From Linnemannia hyalina (taxonomy: Eukaryota; Mortierellomycota; Mortierellomycetes; Mortierellales; Mortierellaceae): a stretch of 64,000 nucleotides of DNA. A program made the position numbers and the translations under genes. The stretch is from positions 1,984,001-2,048,000 of the forward strand of contig JAHRHY010000006.1 of the NCBI GenBank assembly GCA_019671135.1, given 5' to 3'. The stretch's first letter is position 1. Every line of letters starts with the position of its first letter. Shown in pieces: positions 41,554-52,778 of the stretch. The notes beneath the pieces are model-generated. The model was not told the DNA's origin, did no database searches, and was given only the letters and a program-made list of their open reading frames with translations.

Positions 41554-43692
41554 TTATGAGTCTGTCTTGCGCTTCTTGATGAAACTGGCTCCAAGAACGT
41601 TCACGACCGGGGCTGTGGATGACGTCTCAGGCACGGTAGTAGTAGTAGATGGAGTGGTAGATGTGGGGGCTACCTTGCGCTTGATGAGACCAGCACCAAG
41701 GACATTCACCATCGGTGCAGCGGCAGCAGGTGCAGGTGTATTGTTGGAAGTAGCGACGACTTTCCGCTTGATTAACCCAGCGCCAAGGACATTAACTGCA
41801 GGAGGTGCAGTCGTGCTGGCAGGCGTGGTAGTGGTAGTAGTCGAAACTGGAGTTGGAGCTTTGCACTTGATGAGTCCTATACTCAGCGTGTTGACGACCG
41901 CTGGTGTAGCTGCGGGAGTGGGCACTGCTGTCGTCGTCGTTGCCTCTTGGGTGGCAGCGGCGGGGGATGGTGTTGGTAGGACATCTGAACCATGGCGCAA
42001 CAAGATCTCAACTGACCCCTTCTGGATCCATAGCGACCTTACAGCAGCCACCACCTCCCTCTTCGTCTCCTTCACCTCCTCTTCTTTGTCTTCCTCCTTC
42101 CCCTGCTCCTGTCGACAAGCCGCCTCAACTTCCAGTACACGCTCCGCCTCCCTCTCAACTGACTTTCGGACCCAAACCTCCACCCGGTCCTGCCACGTCC
42201 TCGTTGACCTGCGTGCATCCTCCATCGTCGAAAACTCAAGATCCAACAAGAAGTTGATCACCTTTGTGTACCCAGACGTCGTCCCCGTCACCGCCTTCTC
42301 CTGCATCTCCTCTCCCTCCTCTCCCTCGCCTTCGTCCTCACCCTCATCTTCTTCAACAACGCGAAAGAATCCCGTAATCTTCCCCGCCCCACTCTCCTCG
42401 CCAATGGCCGCCAACTCCCAGAACGTCCGGATGTTGACAAACCCACCCTGGCAGGAAGGAGACTGCATCATCCGTGATTTGGGGTCATCCGGGAACTGGG
42501 GGATCAGCGCGTTTGCGAGTTCCTTGGAGTCCTTGTCAGGGTACCCATATATCCATTCAAACGCCTTGCTGTTGTTGGTGGTGGCAGTGGTAGATTGGAT
42601 GACATTGTTTGCTTGGCGCTCGGTCTCGATCCCCGGGATGTGCCACCACCCCTGCACCTTTGTTTTCCTGTTTCCAATCCGCTTCCCTTCAGCTTCCTGC
42701 TCGTGCTCTTGGGTTGTTGTTGTTGTTGTTGCTGTTGTAGATGAATCCATGGATTCCGCATAGACAGAGGCGGCGGTGTTCTTCCACCACCGGACAAGCC
42801 CACGATCGTCCAAGACACGCTTCTGAGGGTTCTTGGCCGAGTTTGCAAACAGGTACTGTGGTTGTGCGCGCGCGAATATATAAAGCGACGTTTTCCGAGG
42901 ACGACGGTGATGAGCTGTTGTGGGGGTGGTGGGAGTGATGGACATCGCGGACATCTTGCCTGCGGCTGCAGCTGCGGCCGCGGCTGCCGTGCTGCTGGTC
43001 GTGTCGCTACTACTGCCACTATTGTCTTTAGTCCCGGCAACGGTGATGTCTGTCAAAGATGAAAGGCCATGACTAGTAGCGCGAACGGATCGGAGGTATC
43101 CCTTGACGAGCGCCTGCGCAGGACTCTTGCCCTTCAACGATACACTCTCCAACCCTGGGAGAGGCCAGAATCCCGAGGTATCGACTTTTGCGATATAGAT
43201 AATCCTTTCCTCCCGTGCCTGCGGGGCCTTGTTTCCTGATGGAGGTGATGATGATGATGATCGTGGCGAAGAAAGGGGAGTGAGTGTGTATTCGAGGACT
43301 TCTAATCCTGCGACGAGGACCTGCGTCGTCGTTGCCGCCTCGTTCTTCTTTTCGTCCTTGTCCGTGTCGGTCCCCTGGCTATCGGCAGGGGAGGAAAGGG
43401 AGGAAGAAGGGCCGCCGGCGGAAAGGAGGACGAGTCGCTCTTGGACAAGGATCTGAGAGTACCGAGATTTCTGGACTCGGGGCGGGAAGAGTGTTGTGCA
43501 GGTCCTTGGTCGTGTCAGGAAACTTTCTAACCGGAATTCGTATGCATGGAGTGAAGCAGAAGCAGTAGTGGTGCTTGAAGAATCTGATTCATTGGTGGTG
43601 GTGGGTTGTTGGTTGAGAGAGGTGTAGAGTTCTTGTGCGATGGAATGTAGGATGGGATCGTCCTTGTTGTCAAAGACGAATGAGTGCGACAT
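41554..43692 (-). CDS. RTT109: histone H3-K56 acetyltransferase Rtt109
   Basis: Single exon on the minus strand, 712 residues. Conserved blocks of the fungal Rtt109/KAT11 family are clear: YIAKVDTSGFWP, SLYIFARAQPQYLFANSAKN, VLDDRGLVRWWKNT (DD 295-296), GWWHIPG, WIYGYPD and IPQFPDDPKSRMM, where DDPK (402-405) matches the yeast D287-D288 and autoacetylated K290 region. It then has CQGGFVNIRTFWELAAIGEE. The enzyme acetylates newly made histone H3 with Asf1 or Vps75 for nucleosome assembly and genome stability. Low-complexity inserts enlarge it beyond the 436 residues of yeast. The C-terminus carries four copies of a VNVLGAGLIKRK-like motif and ends in KKRK, a possible nuclear signal. The start MSHSF fits the family; an in-frame ATG 39 codons upstream lies across a poly-A run and is less likely. 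The gene is convergent with the GT2 gene, 150 bases away. Confidence 0.93.
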   Translation of the reverse strand: MSHSFVFDNKDDPILHSIAQELYTSLNQQPTTTNESDSSSTTTASASLHAYEFRLESFLTRPRTCTTLFPPRVQKSRYSQILVQERLVLLSAGGPSSSLSSPADSQGTDTDKDEKKNEAATTTQVLVAGLEVLEYTLTPLSSPRSSSSSPPSGNKAPQAREERIIYIAKVDTSGFWPLPGLESVSLKGKSPAQALVKGYLRSVRATSHGLSSLTDITVAGTKDNSGSSSDTTSSTAAAAAAAAAGKMSAMSITPTTPTTAHHRRPRKTSLYIFARAQPQYLFANSAKNPQKRVLDDRGLVRWWKNTAASVYAESMDSSTTATTTTTTQEHEQEAEGKRIGNRKTKVQGWWHIPGIETERQANNVIQSTTATTNNSKAFEWIYGYPDKDSKELANALIPQFPDDPKSRMMQSPSCQGGFVNIRTFWELAAIGEESGAGKITGFFRVVEEDEGEDEGEGEEGEEMQEKAVTGTTSGYTKVINFLLDLEFSTMEDARRSTRTWQDRVEVWVRKSVEREAERVLEVEAACRQEQGKEEDKEEEVKETKREVVAAVRSLWIQKGSVEILLRHGSDVLPTPSPAAATQEATTTTAVPTPAATPAVVNTLSIGLIKCKAPTPVSTTTTTTPASTTAPPAVNVLGAGLIKRKVVATSNNTPAPAAAAPMVNVLGAGLIKRKVAPTSTTPSTTTTVPETSSTAPVVNVLGASFIKKRKTDS

Positions 43693-44028
43693 TGGTGGCG
43701 ATTGGAAGAATGTCGATCCACCGTGTTTGTGTTTTGAATCAAAAAAAAAAAAAGGTGTCAAAAGCGCGTTTTCGTGCCTGTAAATAATTTGGCGGATGAT
43801 AAAAGTCACAACGACCGTTAATCATCAAGATACGCCCAACCAACCGTTGGGATAACAACAGCCTCTACTCTCATTGTTAATCATACTAGGCGCCATGCTG
43901 GCTCCCAAATGATCACTTCAAGCTGACGCCTTCGTTCCTGGTTGTAGAATGACCCATGGTTGTTTTAATACAAAGTATGTTGGACGATATGCTGAATGAG
44001 ATAAAAATACAATTGATCCTAACACTCC
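43693..44028. other. spacer between RTT109 and TEN1-like genes
   Basis: 336 bases holding the 3' flank of the TEN1-like gene and the RTT109 promoter. Nothing else is seen. Confidence 0.6.
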
Positions 44029-45161
44029 TCACTCCATGGTCATCATCTCCACTTCCTTTTCCCACTCTGCCCTATCCCTCTCCTCCCTCTCCCTCTCCTG
44101 CTCCCGCGCCTGCTGCTCATACTGAACAATAAGATCCCGGGTCAACAGAATCGCCTGCCGATAACTCCACAGATCCAATCCCTCCATCAATCTCGCACTC
44201 CTCGCCTCCAGAACCCAATGTCCTCCTCCTCCACCTTCTTTCCTGCCACTGTTCCTATCTGCTTCCACACTGCTGGAGGTGGAAGCGGTGTTGATGGAAG
44301 CGGAGTAAACGACCTCGCCCATGAACTGGTACAGCGCGTGCTTTTCAAACGCTTGTGCGTTCAAAAGTTGTGTATCGACCCACAGGATAACCTTTGGCGC
44401 CCGTCTCGGTTTGGTTGGATCCAATGTTGCATCAGGTCCTTCCTGGCCGTTGCACTCGTCCTCTTTACCATCAGCATGTAATGGAGCAGGATCCTCTTCA
44501 TCATCGGACAAAACAATCAGTTCAACGCGTTTCTTGGCTGACACTCCCGCTTGTAGCTGCTGGTGGGTGGCACTGGTTGCAGGCTCGACAGTTTCCTCCT
44601 CACCCTCGCTGTCTGTGACCAAATCAATCGTCGTACTCTTGTTGTTGTTGTTGTTGTTGTTGTTGCTCTTCCCGTTTCCGTGAGACCTTACTCCTGGTTT
44701 TTGTTGTGGTTCAGGGGTGGACAACCAATGATGGAGGTCTTTCTTATTGCGCTGTGTGGCAGTCGTCCTGGGGCCAGGGGGGACGATGATGGGTTGAGAC
44801 ATGAACTCGTCATGGAAACATGACTCTATCTTCACGGTCTGTCCATCCATATCATACTCCACCACTCTATTATCCGTCAGGGGAAAAAAAAAAAAAAAAA
44901 AAAAAAAAAAGAAAACTATCAGTGAGTGCGCTCTTCTTCCTTTCCATTCTTTCCCCTACCCGCGATCAACAAAAAGACGAGATGACACTTGAGTCTTTTA
45001 GTGATGAATGCGTGTGTGTTTTGTGTTTGCTGATGAATTTACCGGCCAAGGATCCGATAGTAACCAGCACTGTGGACACGGCGAGGATCGAGTCGTTTGA
45101 GAGTCTCGTGTAGCTCATTTAGGAAGACTTGTTTGTGCTCCGGAGTCGTGTTTGTCTCCAT
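44029..45161 (-). CDS. TEN1: TEN1-like subunit of the CST telomere complex
   Basis: Two exons, 45161-45043 and 44866-44029, with a 176-base intron, give 318 residues. The N-terminal part (SAGYYRILGRVVEYDMDGQTVKIE) matches the first OB-fold strands of Ten1. The C-terminal part (KVILWVDTQLL, ALYQFMGEVVYS, WVLEARSARLMEGLDLWSYR) matches the end of that fold, whose human form reads ARVLTCVEGMNLPLL. The Ten1 core of about 120 residues is split by a 100-residue low-complexity insert with an Asn run and two SUMO-interacting-type motifs (IDLVTDSEGEEE at 121-132; ELIVLSDDEED at 156-166). A charged Glu/Arg coiled coil ends the protein. Ten1 binds Stn1, caps telomeres and aids lagging-strand fill-in. The intron has a 27-base T run before its acceptor. 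The call is by motif; an unrelated OB-fold protein is possible. Confidence 0.62.
44884..44910. repeat. A27 tract inside the TEN1-like intron
   Basis: Twenty-seven As on the plus strand read as T27 in the transcript, ending 16 bases before the AG acceptor, so it serves as the polypyrimidine tract. Confidence 0.85.
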
Positions 45162-45512
45162 GCCTCCATTGAGTCCAGGAGTTGGTGGAATCTTGGTAAA
45201 CGCGGGAAGTGGGGGGCGTTAACGTTGAAAGAAAGAAGGTTATGAGTGTTGGGAGAAAAAAAAAAAAATGTAGTCAGGAAAGATGGGGACCGAAGATTTG
45301 CTCAAGTAAAAAAAGAAATGCCCAGACGCAATGCAAATTTTGTTGAGATGTTGTAAAAATATAAAGTATTATGTATTATTGTTGCTACAAGGATGTGTGT
45401 ATGCATCATTTTTGTTGATTATTAGCGTTTCTCTGTTATGGTTGCTATGGTTGTTGTTGTGCATGGTTGTGGTAGTAGTGGTGGTGGTGGCGGCGGTCGA
45501 GAAAGAAGATGC
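45162..45512. other. spacer between TEN1-like and F-box genes
   Basis: 351 bases with the promoter of the TEN1-like gene and the 3' flank of the F-box gene. Nothing else is seen. Confidence 0.6.
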
Positions 45513-46159
45513 TCAAGAACGGACAACAGCGGTGGTAGTATGGGCAGGAACTTGAGTGCGAGAGTCCCACATGAGGACAACAGCAGGAGCACCCGTCGCA
45601 GTCCGGTACTGGAACAGACACTTGTCCAGCCCAGCTTGACGGAAGCATTCTTGTGCAATCCACTCTTGGGCAGTCTCCAGCGTCAGCTTCATAAACAGGT
45701 ACTTCAAGCCAGTGCACCGTGCCTTGATCAGTCCCAAGAAGGCGCTGCTCCCCGTCGATGCCACCAGTGCTGGTTGGTCAAAGGGAGTATCATCCTCAGC
45801 CGCAGGAGTAGAGGGAGGAGGAGGGCCGAAGGGGTGGTACTGTTGGACAAAGTTGTGGAACTGGGGGTGGTGAATGACGATGCTGGTGGGTTCTTGGAGG
45901 ACGAGGTCGACAAGGTGTTTGGACTGGGCGAGGTAGAGGAGGAGGGCGTAGTCGGTGATGCCGCGGCAGTACAGTGTCAAACGACGGAGGGGAATCTGGG
46001 ACAGACTTGAGAGAGCGGCATTGGCGTCGACAAGGTGGCACATTTGTGTGAACGGCACCGGAACTCCACCATCAGGGAGGATGTTGTCTGCTTGCTGCTG
46101 CTGAGGAGGAAGGACTGCAGCAGCATTAGGGGCTGGAACACCGGCCCCACCAAGACCTT

Positions 46160-46190
<31 letters not shown>

Positions 46191-48458
46191 TTGGAGTTGA
46201 GCGGGGGTGAGGAAAGTATCGTGACCAAGGACATGCAGCTCTTGCAACTCACAGGGCTGATAATGTGCCCACGCCTCTAACACCCCATCCATCGCCAACG
46301 AGTTCAGGCATGACAGTGTCACCGACTTTATGCTCCTGCAATGCCTTGCAAACGCTGCCATCACATCCGTCAACTCCTGGTTTGTCTTGAAGTCCAACCC
46401 TTGGAAATCCACCGACAACAACCGACCACTCGACCGACTGGCCAAGGCAACAAAGGTCTCAAGGCCAATCCCCTGACAGGATCGGATCGAGAGACGTTCG
46501 AGGGGTTGGATGTGTTCAGCAAAGGCCAAAAGCTCCGATCCAGTCTTGTTCTTGTTGGGGTCACAGACCAGACCCATCAGGGCCAGACGCTTGAGGGAGA
46601 GGAGTGACCCTGCGAGGATCGAGAGGGGGATGGTCGGCTGGTGGATCGCAGGAAGTGTTGTTCTGGAAGACAAGGAGGACGACGATGATTTCTTGTCCAT
46701 GCAGAGTGTAAGGTCAACGAGGGCATGGCAATGGTGAGCAATTGTGTGGAGAAGCCGGGGAGAGACCATGTCGCTATAGATAGATGTTGTCTTCTGGCGG
46801 TGTCGTCTCCTGCTCTGAGAGGACGAGTGGACCACAACTGACTGCGAGGGCGACAACGAAGAGGATGCTGAAGACGACGAAGAAGAACTGGACGAAGACG
46901 ACGACGAAGACGACGACGAAGACGAGGAAGAGGAGGAAGAGGAGGAAGAGGAAGAAGAGGCAAGGGCCATGGTGGGATCTTCTTTGGACAATCCCGCCAT
47001 CGCCAAGCTGTCGTCAAGAGCACTACTACTCCTGGGGGCCAAAGAGTCGATCCCTTGGCAGAGGTCCAGACTAGCAGGGTCGCCTCCAGCATGGTTACTA
47101 CTGCTTCCAAAGAACGTGTTCGACAGCGCACCCGACTCGACAGAGGTCGACGACGCAGCATTGGCAGAGGCAACGACTGCAGCCAAGGGCAAAGAAGCCA
47201 AAGACGATCCAAGCGACATATCAAGCAGCGTAAGCGATTTTATCCGAAGCGCAGCCTTGTTGGTGAACAGCCCTTCTTCCATTGCATAGCCCTCGATGCC
47301 CATGCCGAGCTGTTGCAAGTGCTGAATCTGTTGTTGCTGTTGGAGGAGTCGCTGCTTTTGGTGTCGTTTGGTGAGGGTAGCAGAGAAATCAATCGCCTGA
47401 TAAAACTGCGTGAGCTCGTCAAAGTTGGTCAGGGTCCTTTGTTGCCACAGCATACGGATGGCCTGGGGGTAAAACGCCCGGCAGGTCAGGCACAGGGCTA
47501 ACATCGACAAGAGGTCATTTTGAATGTACACCCCCGAAACTCTTTTGTTCTTGTTCCGCCTTGTTGTCGCCCCTGAGGTTGTCGATTGGGGGTTTGACGT
47601 GATTGTTGTTTCGTCTTGTTGTTGCTGTTGTGTCTCACTAGTCGACGTAGTTGAAGAAAACGAAGAAGAAGATGATGACGACAATGAAGACGAAGAAGAG
47701 GAGGAGGATGGGGGCGAGGACAACGAGAATGACGACGTTGGTGTTGACAGATCCTGACTAGAAGACCGATCCTCCGACATACTCGCCATGGACGATTCCT
47801 GTTGACTCTGACCTTCTTGTTCCTCTAGTTGATTTTGTTGTTGTTGATGGGTGTGTGCCTGCGGGGAGGATGGTGGTGGTTGCATTTCATTATCGGACGC
47901 AGCAACCACAGAAGCAGCAGAGGAAGGAAGAGGACGATGAACCACTGGTGTAACATAGACATAGTGGAAAATCAAGGCCAACACCTCAGGGCAGAGACGG
48001 AGAATCGCCGGTCCCTTCTCCTTCTCCATCTCCACTTCCTCCACATCCACATCCATGCTAGAAGACGACACCATTTCTCGCTCTTCTGCTTCCACCTCTG
48101 CATCCACGATGTACCGCTCATCATCCTCCCGCTCCTGCTCCTGCTGTTGTTGCTGGTAATGGTGATTCTGCTTCTGGGTAGTCCTGAAGAGCCGCAGGCG
48201 GCGTCGTTCGGGTGTGCGGAGTGAGAGCGCCGTCTGTCCAGAATGGAATCTTCCTTTCATCGTTGATGCTCCTGCTGGTGCTGGTGCTGCGAGACTCGTT
48301 GCTGGGATGGGCATGGGCAAGGGGACGACTTCCCCTTGGCTGCGGATGTGAGGCAGGGAGGGTGATACTCTTGAAGCGGCCCTTGAACGATGTGACACAA
48401 GGCTGTTCTGGTAGGGACTTTTCCTGTGTGACCTGAGATCGAGCATGTTTGTTGGCAT
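45513..48458 (-). CDS. F-box/LRR-like protein with a split F-box
   Basis: Single exon, 981 residues. An F-box begins near 150 (ILRLCPEVLALIFHYVY), is interrupted by about 140 residues of Gln/Ser/Asp-rich sequence, and resumes near 313-345 (NDLLSMLALCLTCRAFYPQA then MLWQQRTL). The rest has leucine-rich-repeat-like segments (LKSLTLLDMSL-type, LERLSIRSCQGIGLETFVAL, IKSVTLSCLNSL, LRRLTLYCRGITDYALLLYL). It also has a run of over 30 serines at about 499-532 and a poly-Gln run near 760. F-box proteins of this kind link substrates to SCF ubiquitin ligases; the substrate is unknown. The start MPTNMLD is the first ATG; the Ser-rich N-terminus has no targeting signal. Single-exon structure over 2.9 kb is supported by an uninterrupted frame. 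Confidence 0.8.
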
Positions 48459-51400
48459 ATCGGATATTAAGTATTAAAAAACGTGTGGTGGAAATTAAAA
48501 ATGTTACAAGCGTAGAGAAATAAGATAAGGTAGGGAAAACAAAAGAGAAAGGGATGCGGATCTGGGGATGCGGAGAAGAGAAGGGTTATTTGAGAAAAGA
48601 TGTCAAGGAAGGAGAGAGAAGGAGAAAGAGAAGGAGGCGAGGAAGGGGAGGAGGGGTGGGCGAAGGAGGGAGGGCGGAGACAGGTAGAGAGAGTGAGCGA
48701 GAAGGAGTCGGCGAAGGGAGACAAGGAAAAGATGAATGAAATAATGGAGGCGATAATGAAGAAGTGAGCGAAGGAGATGAGATGAAAGAGAGGTCGACAA
48801 AAGAAAAAAAGTGAACGGAAACAAAAAGAAACAAGGCAGCTACTTAATGTTTACAAGTTATAAACAAAGAAAGTAATTAGTTGCTGTAATGTATGATGTG
48901 TGGATCCCTCCCCCTCAGGTTGGTTTGTTGGGCGAGATGGGGATTGAATTGGTTGAGTGGGATGGGATGGGGGCGGATCGGATGAGATATGTGGGATGGG
49001 GTGCAGTAGGACAATGATGACAACAATGGACCATGGATAATGATGCACGGCACGCAATTTAGTTTTTTGAGGCACGCAGATGGGGGATATCGAATGTAGC
49101 GTGCTCCTTCGTCTCTGTTTGCTTTCTTTTCTTAATTACATACGATGCGATAACAGTACAAACAGACAAGAAGCGGGAAAAAAGGGAGGGAAGGAGAACA
49201 AAAGGGGAGAGACGGCAAAGCGATGATTGTGAAGGAGGGAGGGATGAGAGAGAAGCAGACAGGCAGGGAGAGAAAGGAGAGGTCGAAGGCAGAGAGGAAG
49301 AGAGGCGGTGTGAGGGGTGAGAGATAGCTTATTGCCAATGTGTCTCTTACCTATGAGTTCTTTGGGATAGGGATTCTAAAGTCGATGGTGTTGTTATGCG
49401 TTGAAGGACAAGTGAGGTGAGTGAAGTAGAACAAAACGGATTAAGGTGTGTAAAAAAAGGAGAAGGAAAAGAGGGGGGGTGGATGTTGTATTTAAAGTGC
49501 GAGAGTCAAGAGGGCAATGATGGTGTCAATGGGGCGGTAGGCAAGTGGGACAGGGGGATGGTTTTAAATAGCGGATAGTGGATATTGTTGAGGTGGCAGG
49601 GCGTTGTCATTATTATTATTGTTACAAAAGAATGGTCAGGGGAAGGAAAGAGGAGGCGATCATAAGTAGGAACGAAGGAAAAAAAAAGAAAGAAAAAAGG
49701 GTCATTCATTCAGGGTTTTATATCATGAAAAATGTAACATGCAGACCCTGGTTATGGTTATTGTTATCGTCAAAAGTGGATGTGATGGATAGTTGTGTGA
49801 TTTGTTGTCAGTCAGTGGGGCGGCATGGAAGGAGGAGGGAAGAGAAGAAGAAGCAGGAAGAAAGTATAGAAAAAGGAGAAAGCGACGAGAGAGAAGAGAA
49901 GAGAAAGAGAGAAGAAAGAGGGACCTGATCAGGTCGTGTTCCGTCGTGTGAGTGACTGACTGAATGAATGGGCGAAGTAGAAAAAAATGTCCCAATCAAA
50001 TGGTCAATTTTGAGTCAATCAGTGAGCGACCAGTCTCCAAGTGACAAAAAAAAATGCGGGGACCCGGCACGACGAACTGTCAATGACCGCCAAGATGTGG
50101 TAGTGGGATGACATGAAGGAGACAATTGAATGATGAGGGTAATTGGATTGAGGTAAATAAACGGTAAGGAGGAAGACGAGGAGCAGAGAAGGTTGTCATG
50201 GCTGTTGTAATTGTTACTTAGTCATTGACGAGCCGGATGGTTGTAATGGTGGTGACAGTTGTAATCGTTGAGTTGGGCGAAATGAGGTGGACGATGGGTT
50301 ACACAAACAGCACAAAGAGAGCAGGAGAGCGCAATTGTGAGTTGTAATCCGGATTCTTTGTGGATGTAGATGAGGATGGCATATGAGTTGATAACACTTT
50401 GCTCAATTTGCCCACGAGAAAAAAAATGCCAAATGCTCGTGGTTCATCATTTGTGGTTGTCGTTGCAAATGAAATGAACAACGGATGGGCTGGGGACACA
50501 AAAACGGTCTGGGAGCACAAACTAAGGGAATGAAAAGCTCATCAAGAACAATGAATCCATCCAATCCATCCAATTAATATACAAATATGCACATACAACG
50601 ATAATATCGCCACTTGGCAAAAGAGAAGGGGATCATTCCAGGCAGCGTGTTAGAACGAGCGATAACACTTTGTGGATAACGGAAACCCATCCACGCTCAT
50701 CGTACGGCGCATGTACGCTGATGGAACTTCTTTCTTCATTTTCTTGAATTGCAATTGGTCCAATTTTGTGGCAAGCATTCACTTGCCTCGACTTGACTTG
50801 ACTCGACCCGACCGACAGACAGACGGACCGAAGGACCCATGCATGCGTTGTGTCTATCTTTGGCATCGATAAAATGAATAAGGCAAAGGGCTGGCTGTAG
50901 CTAATTATTGTCACGTTTTGATATTAAAGTCATTGTTAGCGTTTTTTTCTTTTTTCTTTTTTGCCTTTGCCTGTTTGTCTGTTTGTCCGTCGGTCCCTTG
51001 TTCTCTCGCTTGCCGTCTGTTTGTGCATGCAAGGAAAAAAAGAAGAAAAAAACATTCAACCTTGTGAAGAGTTGCATGCACGATGAGCCATCGTCGTACA
51101 ACACACAAATACATGCCTCTCAATTTTTAGTTTTTTTTCGTCTGTTTGTCCAACAGACAAATAAGAAAGAACGGATGTATCCCTCGCCTAGGAAGTAATA
51201 AAAACTTTGGACGGACAGACTGACAGGACATACGGGAGAAATGACCTCGTGAGCCTTGTCAGACTCACTAAGCTGTATGGCTGAGAGAGGACCATGTCCG
51301 TTTGGTACCTGGAAGAACAGCCTGTTTTGGAACCGACGGAAACAATAATTAAGAGCTAGCTACATCCGTTTCGACTCTTTCTGTATGTTATTTCTTTCTC

Positions 51401-52778
51401 TTTGTCTTGAGAGGTTTCTTTGTGTCTGAGCCGTATCAAAGCTCATCCTTCCAGAAGTACAAGTAAGAAGTGAGCCATGGTTACCATTGCTCTGTTTTTC
51501 ATGGATATTTGCTTGACAAAGTGTCGTTAATTGTCTGGTAACACAATGCAAGTCATAAACAAGCCCCCTCGTACTCATCTCCCTTGCTTACCTTCTTTTG
51601 TGTTCCCTCCCTTTTTTTTGCTTGTTCTCCCCTTTGCGATACCGCTCCTATGAAGTAAGAAAAAGGGATAGGGAAGGAGAGGGGTAGGAAGGGGTCAAAC
51701 GATGTGGGTTCTCCTGGCTGATGAACAAGCCCTCGCTCCCTCTCGTGTTGGCTTATGTGCAGCTGCCTTACGATTGGACAATCCGCTTTTGATAATGATC
51801 TTGTCCTATGGTCAATATATCTCTCATGCCATTCATTATGGTGAGCGATGGCATTTATTGTTTTTAGAGAGGACTTGAATCGCATGCAGTGCTGCTAACC
51901 TGGCCAGCGATGTAGATTGCGATGGACAGGTAACATGGCCTGAATCAAGTCCTTGACATGAGCATTGTTTCTCCAAGTGTATGTCTACCGCCGGCTCGGC
52001 AATGTATTCTTTGCCACGGCGTTTCTCTCAAGCCAGACATTCTAGTCGTCTTTGAAATGGACAAACGCACAGTCTCCGTGTCTGTCAATTGGCTACCTTA
52101 TTCAAGAGGGGGTACAAATCAAGGAGACATGGGCCAGGGAGCCAACCGTGCGCTGACATGTCAGAAATTTGCGCTTGGGCCACATCCCTCCTGGCACCCG
52201 ACATATCGGCATGGGTTCCCTTCGGGGTCACACAAACACATGCACATCATGCACATCTTCATACCCTCAGTCATTCGTCATGATATTAGAAGCTATGCCT
52301 ATGTTTTCCTATCTTCAACAGACAACAATACATCGATCTGGAGATGTTCCTTCTGCACGAACTTGTGCTGATTCCGGCCTAGCACTGGGTCGGAAAGGAA
52401 TGACAACAGATCTTTCTAGCTATTCGTGTCACAAATGTCCGTTGAGCTATGCGCGTGTATCTTAACGTCTATTCTCCTCCTCTCTCTCTCTCTCTCTTTC
52501 TCTTCCTCGTTTCCTACCTACCTGCACTCACCATCAACCACTTTTTTCTTCTTTTCATTATCTGCACCGTCGTCCTCATCCCTATACCTTTGTGTCTTGC
52601 AGATCTTTTCTCTTCCACTAATATTTCACCGGACCATCGACAGCAATACCCACCTCCATTCCTTATCCTTCTTCCCCTCCCCCACCACCCACCCCATCAA
52701 TACCTCTGCTACATATCTAATTCCAGGACACCAAGGCAAAACAAAAACGACACAAAACGACCTCGCCACCCCCTCAAC
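48459..52778. other. 4.3 kb divergent gene-poor interval
   Basis: Lies between the F-box gene (minus) and the anillin-like gene (plus). The left part is extremely purine-rich on the plus strand (48600-49320 and 49660-49930), probably the CT-rich leader of the F-box gene on the other strand. The right end, from about 52480, is the CT-rich leader of the anillin-like gene. Open frames inside, such as 51958-52371, show no motif. Confidence 0.5.

Noticed and set aside
41567..42763. 398-codon plus-strand open frame
   Set aside because: Antisense to RTT109, which has clear family motifs; the frame is a by-product of Thr/Ala-rich codons.
51958..52371. 137-codon plus-strand open frame
   Set aside because: No motif, no plausible promoter and a His/Met-rich end typical of chance frames.
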